Positions 1 through 5,034 of a DNA stretch of 5,046 nt are shown piece by piece; within the stretch, counting starts at the first letter, position 1, and each line of letters opens with the position of its first letter. A program made the translations under genes and the position numbers. The stretch comes from Clostridiales bacterium. GTDB taxonomy: Bacteria; Bacillota; Peptococcia; Peptococcales; Peptococcaceae. The stretch covers positions 1 to 5,046 of the forward strand of contig QAKL01000039.1 of NCBI GenBank assembly GCA_003343815.1, read 5' to 3'. The notes beneath the pieces were generated by a model. That model was not told where the DNA came from. It was given only the letters and a program-made list of their open reading frames with translations, and searched no databases.

Positions 1-1
1 C

Positions 2-1717
2 GCGCTAAGCGGCCGCAGCACTTTAAGAGACGGCGAAAAATACAGCTATCAGAGCCTTTTAAAGGACGCGCTGCTTGATTTGGCGGAAAAATTTGCGACA
101 GAAAATAAAAATTATCAAGAGCTTTTCGCGCTCCATCCGCTTTTTAGCGCGACGGCGAAAGATAACGAGTTCCGCGAAAAAAGCGAGAAAATTTTGCTTG
201 AAGCATTAAAGCAGGAAAATCTCCTCCCCGAAAGTCAAAGCCTCAAGCATTATCTGAAAGCTGTCTATCACGCTAAAGATCCGCTTTATCTTTTTTTAGC
301 GGCGGGCTGCGACGATAAAAGCTTTTATGCCGAGATTATCGAAACGACGTTAAGCCATCTTTTGGCGCATCCGAAAAATATCGATTTTCCTGATGAGGAG
401 GCATTAATCGATAAAATTTTGGCGCGTTTTGATTTGGAAAATAAACTTTTGAATAAAGAGGAATTATTGCGCGACATCGCGCCGTCGCATGAGAGCGCGC
501 CCGAAATCCCCGTAATTTCCGCATCTGAAAAAACTGCTGAAACGGCAGCCGTTTCAGCGGAAACGATCGCTATTAATAAGCCCGCAGAGGAAAAAAAGGC
601 AGAAATTGACGAGTGGCAGACGCGCGTCATGCCGCAGGTCAAAGCCCCTGAAAGCGCGCAAACCCAACCTCCCCAAGCCGCGCCCGATTTATCGCCCGAG
701 GAGGCTAACGAAGAAGGAATTCGCTTATTTAAAGGCGACGGTGTAGCGCAGGATCACGAGGCGGCGGTGCAGATGTTTGCCCAAGCGGCGCGCGGAGGCT
801 CGCCCGAGGGGCAGTACAATCTGGCGTTTTGCTATTTAGGCGGCTACGGCATCGCCCAAGACAACGCCAATGCTCTCAAATGGTACGACCAAGCCGCGCA
901 GAAAAGCTATCTGCCCGCGATGTGCCGCTTAGCGGAAATTTACGAAAAAGGCCAGGGAGCCATCAAGCCCAATGCCAAATTGGCTCTGCACTGGTATGAG
1001 CGAGCCGCTTTAAATGGGCATACCGAGTCGCAGTTTAAGACAGCTCAGTATTACGCCCAAGGGGAGGGCTGCACGAAAAATTACGAGCAAGCGGCCAAAT
1101 ATTATCTTTTGGCTGCCGAAAATAATCACGCCCAAGCGCAGTATAATTACGGCGTCTGTTGCTATATGGCGTTGGGCCGCAAAAAAGATATTGACGAAAG
1201 CTTCCGCTGGTACCAAAAAGCCGCAGATAACGGATTGGCGATCGCCCAAAACGAGCTGGGCAACTGCTATTTTTACTCAAGCGGCACCGAGAAAAACGAT
1301 GCCGAAGCAGTCAAATGGTATCAAAAAGCCGCCGCAAGCGACTATCCGCCTGCCGAGTGCAATTTAGCCGTGCGCTACTATTTAGGTCAAGGCGTCAAAG
1401 AAAACAACGCCGAGGCTTTCAAATGGTTCCAAAAAGCCGCTTCCCACGGCTATGCCGAGGCAGAGAATTATCTGGGATTATGCTATGATAACGGCTACGG
1501 CACCAAAAAGGATCAAAAATCGGCATTTTCGTATTATTCTTTAGCCGCGGAGAAAAAATATCCTGAGGCGGTTAATAATTTGGCGCTGTGCTATTACTAT
1601 GGCACCGGCACGAAAAAGGATAAAAATAAAGCCAAGGAATTGTTTATGGAGGCCTCATCTTTAGGCTCGCAGGATGCCAAGGATAACTTGAAAAAGTTTT
1701 ACAAAATTCATCAATAA
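2..1717 (+). CDS. SEL1-repeat protein, 5' end outside the window
   Basis: Partial gene. The frame has no stop from base 2 onward. The first possible start inside the window is a TTG at 80-82 with no ribosome binding site, so the true start probably lies to the left; 571 residues are visible. Numbered from the TTG codon, residues 1-135 are charged and probably helical, with no family I can name. Residues about 136-204 are a low-complexity Ala/Glu/Pro/Ser linker. Residues 205-530 are nine SEL1 repeats of 36-37 residues, and the last 15 residues form a half-repeat cap. SEL1 repeats are alpha-alpha solenoids that act as protein-binding scaffolds; the partner cannot be read from sequence. No membrane segment is visible, and a signal peptide cannot be judged without the N-terminus. 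The nine cysteines in the repeats favour a reducing, cytoplasmic setting (inference). The gene lies 89 bp before the GNAT gene on the same strand. SEL1 assignment is firm; biological role unknown. Confidence 0.9.
   Translation, partial: ALSGRSTLRDGEKYSYQSLLKDALLDLAEKFATENKNYQELFALHPLFSATAKDNEFREKSEKILLEALKQENLLPESQSLKHYLKAVYHAKDPLYLFLAAGCDDKSFYAEIIETTLSHLLAHPKNIDFPDEEALIDKILARFDLENKLLNKEELLRDIAPSHESAPEIPVISASEKTAETAAVSAETIAINKPAEEKKAEIDEWQTRVMPQVKAPESAQTQPPQAAPDLSPEEANEEGIRLFKGDGVAQDHEAAVQMFAQAARGGSPEGQYNLAFCYLGGYGIAQDNANALKWYDQAAQKSYLPAMCRLAEIYEKGQGAIKPNAKLALHWYERAALNGHTESQFKTAQYYAQGEGCTKNYEQAAKYYLLAAENNHAQAQYNYGVCCYMALGRKKDIDESFRWYQKAADNGLAIAQNELGNCYFYSSGTEKNDAEAVKWYQKAAASDYPPAECNLAVRYYLGQGVKENNAEAFKWFQKAASHGYAEAENYLGLCYDNGYGTKKDQKSAFSYYSLAAEKKYPEAVNNLALCYYYGTGTKKDKNKAKELFMEASSLGSQDAKDNLKKFYKIHQ
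534..560. repeat. Near-perfect inverted repeat inside the SEL1-gene linker
   Basis: Bases 536-545 (GCTGAAACGG) are exactly complementary to 549-558 (CCGTTTCAGC) around a 3-base spacer, CAG. A further T-G wobble (535/559) and a C-G pair (534/560) extend the stem to 12 positions. It lies in the part encoding the Ala/Glu/Thr-rich linker. No T-tract follows, so it is not a terminator. It may be a by-product of low-complexity codons or a real mRNA hairpin. Confidence 0.6.
692..1669 (+). repeat. Nine tandem SEL1 repeats (coding)
   Basis: The repeats follow the usual SEL1 pattern: small residues plus a Tyr/Leu-rich first helix, a G-x-G turn, an acidic/Asn position, then A-x-x-W/Y-Y/F-x-x-A-A in the second helix. 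Second-helix cores include ALKWYDQAA, ALHWYERAA, AVKWYQKAA and AFKWFQKAA. Repeat lengths are 37, 36, 37 and then 36 for the other six. Repeats 5 and 6 lack the clean G-x-G turn (they carry MALGRKKD and YSSGTEKN). Repeats 8 and 9 share a GTKKD core, suggesting a more recent duplication. Confidence 0.88.
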
Positions 1718-1733
1718 AAAAGGACAAACGCCC

Positions 1734-1793
1734 TTAGATAGCGAAATATATACAGGTGAAAGATTAGTTTTAATCAGAAGTATGATGATTTTC
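1734..1793 (+). pseudogene. Possible remnant of a GNAT gene start
   Basis: In the frame starting at 1734 the spacer reads LDSEIYTGERLVLIRS and then drifts into unrelated residues. The part YTGERLVLIRS closely matches the start of the following GNAT protein (YTGRKVILTKP) and the general acetyltransferase start pattern T-G-x-x-x-x-L. At DNA level, 1749-1781 and 1810-1842 agree at 22 of 33 bases by hand alignment. There is no good start codon or ribosome binding site, and the frame runs through the true GNAT ribosome binding site into another frame. A decayed duplicate or a leftover of an earlier acetyltransferase gene is the simplest reading. Chance similarity of a short motif is possible. Confidence 0.35.
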
Positions 1794-1799
1794 GGAGGT
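1794..1799 (+). promoter_or_regulatory. Ribosome binding site that fixes the GNAT start at 1807
   Basis: GGAGGT lies 7 bases before the ATG at 1807. An in-frame GTG at 1798-1800 overlaps this motif and therefore cannot use it, so the longer version of the protein (three extra residues) is rejected. Confidence 0.8.
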
Positions 1800-1806
1800 G
1801 GCTCGG

Positions 1807-2376
1807 ATGTACACAGGCAGAAAAGTAATTTTAACCAAACCTGCGGAGAGTGATGCAAAAACTTTGCAGAAATGGTATCTCGATAAAGATTTTCGTTATT
1901 GGTATGACAGCTATGTCAGCAACTCTTTGGATATGATCGTGGACGATATCAAAAACGGCCGCGATATTACCGATCCGGGAGCGAAAAAAATTGATTTTAT
2001 TGTACGCAATAAACGCGACAATGAGCCCATCGGCGTCGCCTCAATCAAGGATATCGACCGCCAAAACGGTCATGCGGAAATAGCTTTAGGTATCGCCGAC
2101 AGCGACAAGCGCTTGGCGGGATTCGGCGTCGATTTGATGATCGTGCTTTTAGATATCGTCTTTTACGAATTCGGCTTTGAAAAATGCTACACCAAAGTAA
2201 ACGACAACAATACTTTGGGCTTAAAATCTGCCTTATCGTTCGGATTTATCGGCGAGGGCAAGCTCAGACGGCATATTTTCATGGAAGGCGAATATATTGA
2301 TCAGTGGATTTTAGGCATTACCAAAGAGGAGTACGAGCAATTAAGCTTCGTCCCGAAATGGAAAGCCAGAAAATAA
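1807..2376 (+). CDS. GNAT-family N-acetyltransferase (RimJ/RimL-like)
   Basis: A 189-residue protein of the size usual for single-domain GNAT enzymes, which move an acetyl group from acetyl-CoA to an amine; the acceptor here is unknown. The start T-G-R-K-V-I-L (3-9) fits the first strand of the Acetyltransf_3/RimJ-like group. Strand 4 is at about 75-81 (IGVASIK), followed by AEIALGI (90-96). The acetyl-CoA loop R-x-x-G-x-G is at 102-107 (RLAGFG). The helix after it, Y128-T-K-V-N-D-N-N and SALSFGF (141-147), form the expected motif B region. The C-terminus is basic (WKARK). It may acetylate a protein N-terminus, a small amine or an antibiotic; nothing in the sequence decides between these. It follows the SEL1 gene and precedes the LEA-like gene by 46 bp, all on one strand, so co-transcription is plausible. 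Family firm, substrate unknown. Confidence 0.88.
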   Translation: MYTGRKVILTKPAESDAKTLQKWYLDKDFRYWYDSYVSNSLDMIVDDIKNGRDITDPGAKKIDFIVRNKRDNEPIGVASIKDIDRQNGHAEIALGIADSDKRLAGFGVDLMIVLLDIVFYEFGFEKCYTKVNDNNTLGLKSALSFGFIGEGKLRRHIFMEGEYIDQWILGITKEEYEQLSFVPKWKARK

Positions 2377-2422
2377 ATTTGCAAACCGCATAGCGACAGA
2401 AGAAATTTGAGGGGGTAATTTT

Positions 2423-2851
2423 ATGGGTAAATTTGATAGTTTCAAGAAAAAAATGAGCGACGTAGCCGATAAAGCTACCGACAAAGCGAAAGATTTGGCT
2501 GACAAAACCGCCGATAAGGCGAAAGACATGGCAGAAATAGGTAAATTAAACATGTCATTAGCTGATAAACGCAAAGATTTGGATAAAGCCTACACCAAAT
2601 TGGGTAAAGGTTTCTTTGAAAAAGAAGAAAACCTCGAGACCAGCGAAGCTTACTTAGAAGCTGAGGCACTCGTTAAAGAAATCGCCGATTTGCAAACACA
2701 GATCGAAGCTCTCAAAAACAAAGTTCCCGAGGCTGCGGCTGAGGCAGCAGAGGAAGTCGCCGAAACTGTAACCGAAGTAAAAGAAAATGTTGAAGATGCT
2801 AAAGAGGATTTAAGCGATTTAACCAAATGCATCAAAAATGACGAAGAATAA
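2423..2851 (+). CDS. Small charged helical protein with LEA/apolipoprotein-like repeats
   Basis: A 142-residue protein that is almost wholly Lys/Glu/Asp/Ala-rich and predicted helical. The start is supported by AGGGGGT at 2410-2416, 6 bases before the ATG. Residues 16-37 hold two tandem 11-residue units (DKATDKAKDLA, DKTADKAKDMA) of the amphipathic type seen in group 3 LEA proteins. Residues 39-100 look like a coiled coil (GKLNMSLADKRKDLDKAYTKLG, then E/A/L-rich). After P102 comes an acidic Ala/Glu/Val tail. There is no signal peptide or membrane segment. Residues 38-67 recall small Bacillota proteins that usually end in a zinc ribbon, but here there is no ribbon and only one cysteine (C136). 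A membrane- or protein-protecting stress role is a guess from composition. It is the last gene before the intrinsic terminator. Confidence 0.8.
   Translation: MGKFDSFKKKMSDVADKATDKAKDLADKTADKAKDMAEIGKLNMSLADKRKDLDKAYTKLGKGFFEKEENLETSEAYLEAEALVKEIADLQTQIEALKNKVPEAAAEAAEEVAETVTEVKENVEDAKEDLSDLTKCIKNDEE
2468..2533 (+). repeat. Two tandem 11-codon LEA-like repeats
   Basis: The units encode DKATDKAKDLA and DKTADKAKDMA, identical at 8 of 11 residues. Synonymous codons differ between them (for example GCT/GCC and GAT/GAC), so this is an old or selected protein repeat, not a fresh DNA duplication. Confidence 0.75.
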
Positions 2852-2853
2852 TT

Positions 2854-2884
2854 AAAAAGCCTCCCCAATCAGGGAGGCTTTTTT
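2854..2884 (+). terminator. Intrinsic terminator after the LEA-like gene
   Basis: The arms GCCTCCC (2859-2865) and GGGAGGC (2872-2878) form a perfect 7-bp GC-rich stem around a 6-base loop (CAATCA). A5 before the stem and T6 after it (2879-2884) add five A-T pairs and supply the U-tract. It begins 3 bases after the stop codon. The A-tract on the left could let it work on the other strand too, but no leftward gene ends here. Confidence 0.93.
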
Positions 2885-2890
2885 GGAGGA
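2885..2890 (+). promoter_or_regulatory. hemW ribosome binding site, abutting the terminator
   Basis: GGAGGA begins on the base after the terminator T-tract and lies 4 bases before the ATG at 2895. It rules out the in-frame TTG at 2883, which sits before the motif. No convincing promoter was found between the terminator and the start codon, so hemW must use a promoter inside the LEA-like gene or read-through. Confidence 0.8.
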
Positions 2891-2894
2891 TACG

Positions 2895-4025
2895 ATGATT
2901 ACGGCTTTATATATCCATATCCCGTACTGTAAAAGCAAATGCGCCTACTGCGATTTTTTGAGTTTCGGCGGCGAGGATGAGGCGCACCAGACGCGCTATA
3001 TCGACTATCTCTGCCGCGAAATCGCTTTAGCCGCGCAAAACTACCGCCTCACTCCCGAAACTGTCTATATCGGCGGCGGCACACCCAGTGTTTTAAGCGC
3101 GGAAAATTTAGAAAAATTATTGACTGCTGTCCGCGCGAATATCTCGCTTCCTTTAGATTACGAATTCACCGTCGAGGCTAATCCGGAAAGCCTGAGCGCC
3201 GCTAAAGCCGCGCTTTTCTCTGATTACGGAGTAAATCGCATATCATTGGGCGCACAGAGTATGGACGAAAAATTCTTAAATCTTTTGGGACGCGCCCACT
3301 CTTTAGCGGATATTGAGCAGGCGGTAAATAATCTGCGCGCGGCGGGGATTAATAATATCAATCTGGATCTGATGTACGCTCTGCCCTTGCAAAGCCTGAG
3401 TGATTGGCAAAATACGCTTGAAAAAGCGGTAAGCTTAACCCCCACGCATCTAAGCGCCTATCAGCTCGTGATCGAGGATGGTACATATTTAGCCAAACTG
3501 TTGCGCGAGGGAAAAATTGAGGCGGCAGAAGAGGATACCGCCGCCGACATGCTTGAGCTTACGCGCACATTTTTGCCCAAATACGGCTATCACGGCTATG
3601 AATTGTCCAACTATGCGAAAGATGGCTTTCACTCGCGGCACAACTGCGCCTATTGGCTGCAGGAGGATTATTTGGGGTTAGGACTGGGAGCGACGTCGTT
3701 TATAGACGGCGCTTTCATCACACGCCCGCAGAAAATGGGCGACTATTACCGCGCGCTCAATGAAAATAAGCTCCCCGGAGTGCGCGAGGAGCTAAAGAAA
3801 AATGATTTAATGAGTCAGTTTGTCTTTATGGGACTGCGCTTGGACGAGGGTGTGAGCCGCGCGCGCTTTCAAGAGCGCTTCGGCGCGGATATCGCGCAAA
3901 TATACCCCTACGCCGTCGCTAAAGCCTGCGAAAGCGGATTAGCCGAGCTAAACGAAACGCATTTTAGTCTGACAAAGCAGGGCAAATTTTTGGCCAATGA
4001 AGTCATGCTGGAATTTTTGGATTAA
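2895..4025 (+). CDS. hemW: Radical SAM heme chaperone HemW
   Basis: A 376-residue protein, the normal HemW length. The radical SAM cluster motif C-x3-C-x2-C is at C12, C16 and C19 in HIPYCKSKCAYCDF. The residue two after the last Cys is Phe, where oxygen-independent coproporphyrinogen oxidase HemN has a fourth Cys; this marks HemW. Further family landmarks are GGGTPS (60-65), EANPES (94-99), NRISLGAQS (114-122), the HN-x-x-YW signature at 249-254 (HNCAYW), GLGLGA just after it, and the C-terminal domain with MGLRLDEGV (312-320). HemW binds a 4Fe-4S cluster, SAM and heme, and delivers heme to respiratory cytochromes in the cytoplasm; it is often misnamed coproporphyrinogen oxidase. It is not next to lepA or hrcA/dnaK, its frequent neighbours in Bacillota. 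Its 3' end converges with the SDR gene, 7 bp apart. Confidence 0.95.
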   Translation: MITALYIHIPYCKSKCAYCDFLSFGGEDEAHQTRYIDYLCREIALAAQNYRLTPETVYIGGGTPSVLSAENLEKLLTAVRANISLPLDYEFTVEANPESLSAAKAALFSDYGVNRISLGAQSMDEKFLNLLGRAHSLADIEQAVNNLRAAGINNINLDLMYALPLQSLSDWQNTLEKAVSLTPTHLSAYQLVIEDGTYLAKLLREGKIEAAEEDTAADMLELTRTFLPKYGYHGYELSNYAKDGFHSRHNCAYWLQEDYLGLGLGATSFIDGAFITRPQKMGDYYRALNENKLPGVREELKKNDLMSQFVFMGLRLDEGVSRARFQERFGADIAQIYPYAVAKACESGLAELNETHFSLTKQGKFLANEVMLEFLD

Positions 4026-4032
4026 ACTTTAG

Positions 4033-4764
4033 CTAAATCACAAAACCGCCGTTTACGCCGATGATCTGCCCGGTGATAAAGCCTGCCTCCGCCGAGGCTA
4101 AAAAAGCGACTGTCTCGGCAATATCATCAGGACTGCCTAAGCGGCCGAGCGGTGTCTCCTCGCATAATTCTGCCAAATCCTCCGCGCTTAAATGCGCATT
4201 CATATCCGTATCAATGACCCCGGGGGTAATGCAGTTTACCGTGATGCCCGAGGGGCCTAATTCTTTAGCCAAGGCTTTCGTCATCGCGATCAGCGCTCCC
4301 TTAGCCGCAGAGTAATGCACCTCGCAGGAGGCGCCGACCTCTCCCCACATCGAGGAAATATTGATAATGCGGCCGCACTTTTCGTGCAGCATATGAGGCA
4401 AAGCGTTTTGCACGGTGAAAAAGGCTCCGTCCACCGTCACGGCAAACATCCTGCGCCACTTTTCGTAAGTAATATCCTGAAACATCAACTGCTCGGCAAA
4501 GCTTGCATTATTCACCACGACATCTGCACCGCCGAATGTCTCGCCTATTTTGCGAAACATCTCCCGCACATTATTTTCATCGGCGATATCTCCCGCCAAA
4601 AGCAATACTTTCACGCCGTATTTTTGTGCCTCATGCTGCACATTTTGCGCCGCCTCGTAATTAGTGTGATAATTTAACGCCAAATCATAGCCCAAGGAGG
4701 CCAGTTTTAACGCCGCCGCGCGCCCGATACCGCGGGAAGCGCCGCTGATAAATGCTGTCGGCAT
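4033..4764 (-). CDS. SDR-family oxidoreductase, FabG-like; possible EF-P 5-aminopentanone reductase
   Basis: A 243-residue classical short-chain dehydrogenase. The start ATG has AAAGGAGAG ahead of it (AGGAG at 4777-4773, 8 bases away). The nucleotide-binding turn is S7-G-A-S-R-G-I-G14; Arg11 favours NADPH. The structural NNAG motif reads N85-N-A-S88. Catalytic Ser138, Tyr151 and Lys155 are present with the same spacing and numbering as E. coli FabG, but the tetrad Asn (FabG 110) is Thr110 in FAVTVDGAFF. P181-G and the end G-x-x-x-x-V-N-G-G (236-240) are standard. The GASCEVxYSAAKG stretch resembles Bacillota proteins annotated as EF-P 5-aminopentanone reductase (YmfI type), which finish the lysine modification of elongation factor P. 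A FabG-like 3-oxoacyl reductase is the alternative. It is a single-gene unit with its own promoter, not in a fab cluster. SDR firm; exact substrate tentative. Confidence 0.92.
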   Translation of the reverse strand: MPTAFISGASRGIGRAAALKLASLGYDLALNYHTNYEAAQNVQHEAQKYGVKVLLLAGDIADENNVREMFRKIGETFGGADVVVNNASFAEQLMFQDITYEKWRRMFAVTVDGAFFTVQNALPHMLHEKCGRIINISSMWGEVGASCEVHYSAAKGALIAMTKALAKELGPSGITVNCITPGVIDTDMNAHLSAEDLAELCEETPLGRLGSPDDIAETVAFLASAEAGFITGQIIGVNGGFVI

Positions 4765-4794
4765 AGTAATCTCTCCTTTAAAATTTCTTTTTTT

Positions 4795-4823
4795 ATTATA
4801 CCTTAAGCAAATATTTGTGGCAA
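4795..4823 (-). promoter_or_regulatory. Sigma-A type promoter of the SDR gene
   Basis: On the minus strand the -35 box is TTGCCA (4823-4818, 5 of 6 to consensus), the spacer is exactly 17 bases, and the -10 box is a perfect TATAAT (4800-4795). Transcription should begin near 4788, giving a leader of about 24 bases that includes the ribosome binding site. Confidence 0.88.
4808..4817. promoter_or_regulatory. Perfect palindrome in the promoter spacer, possible operator
   Basis: CAAATATTTG is a perfect 10-bp palindrome lying wholly between the -35 and -10 boxes, next to the -35. A repressor bound here would block RNA polymerase. It does not match an operator that I can name, and an A/T-rich palindrome of this size can occur by chance. 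Confidence 0.35.
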
Positions 4824-4889
4824 GGGAGTTAAATTAAAAAGTATAGATTTTTTGTAAGACAAAAAAGAAAAAACATAAAAACCTTTTTC

Positions 4890-4957
4890 GTTAAGAGGGT
4901 TAGGGGGGATTACCCAAGGGGGCACGCTGTCGATTTCCCCCCTTAAACCCTCTTAAC
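4890..4957. repeat. Large inverted repeat with a 20-bp stem in the right intergenic region
   Basis: GTTAAGAGGGTT (4890-4901) is perfectly complementary to AACCCTCTTAAC (4946-4957). After a 2-base bulge (4944-4945), A4902 pairs with T4943, six G (4903-4908) pair with six C (4937-4942), and A4909 pairs with T4936. The loop is 26 bases. No T-tract follows on the plus strand. On the minus strand a T-rich stretch follows only after a gap, so it is not a textbook terminator. It looks like a dispersed intergenic repeat or a structured leader RNA. Confidence 0.7.
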
Positions 4958-4976
4958 AATCACCCTAACCACCTTA

Positions 4977-5010
4977 GCCGAAACGGCAGACAATGCCTGC
5001 CTTATTCGGC
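4977..5010. repeat. Two-part imperfect hairpin
   Basis: The outer arms GCCGAA (4977-4982) and TTCGGC (5005-5010) pair perfectly. Inside them GGCAG (4985-4989) pairs with CTGCC (4997-5001) around a 7-base loop. A 2-by-3 internal loop separates the two stems, giving 11 bp in total. No U-tract follows on either strand. Confidence 0.55.
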
Positions 5011-5017
5011 ATACTCC

Positions 5018-5034
5018 CTTGCACTCTGTGCAAG
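5018..5034. repeat. Perfect 7-bp stem with triloop
   Basis: CTTGCAC (5018-5024) and GTGCAAG (5028-5034) are exact complements around the triloop TCT. It lies 12 bases from the right edge of the window. Its relation to a gene beyond the edge cannot be seen. Confidence 0.55.

Noticed and set aside
1010..1367. Alternative frames on both strands over the SEL1 repeats
   Set aside because: The SEL1 frame has unmistakable repeats; the others are by-products of the repeated codon pattern.
1747..1786. TATATA (1747-1752) or TATGAT (1781-1786) as -10 boxes for the GNAT gene
   Set aside because: No acceptable -35 box lies at a proper distance from either.
4028..4037. Perfect 10-bp palindrome TTTAGCTAAA between hemW and the SDR gene, considered as a bidirectional terminator
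   Set aside because: It has no loop bases, is A/T-rich and weak, and lacks a following T-tract on either strand.
4061..4677. Plus-strand open frames opposite the SDR gene
   Set aside because: They are antisense shadows of a gene with clear SDR motifs and have no family features or start signals.
4815..4847. Rightward promoter TTGTGG with TATAGA
   Set aside because: The spacer is 21 bases and both boxes are weak; no gene follows inside the window.
4897..4922. G-quadruplex in the G-rich left arm of the large inverted repeat
   Set aside because: The tract spacing is irregular, with a 9-base loop containing CCC that would compete; duplex pairing with the C-rich arm is more likely.
4803..4952. 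Minus-strand frame open for 49 codons through the SDR promoter region
   Set aside because: It has no ATG with a ribosome binding site, runs across the large inverted repeat and the SDR promoter, and looks like chance.
539..4989. Shared 10-mer GAAACGGCAG in the SEL1 gene (539-548) and the right intergenic hairpin (4980-4989)
   Set aside because: A 10-base match is expected by chance in a window of this size and the flanks do not match.
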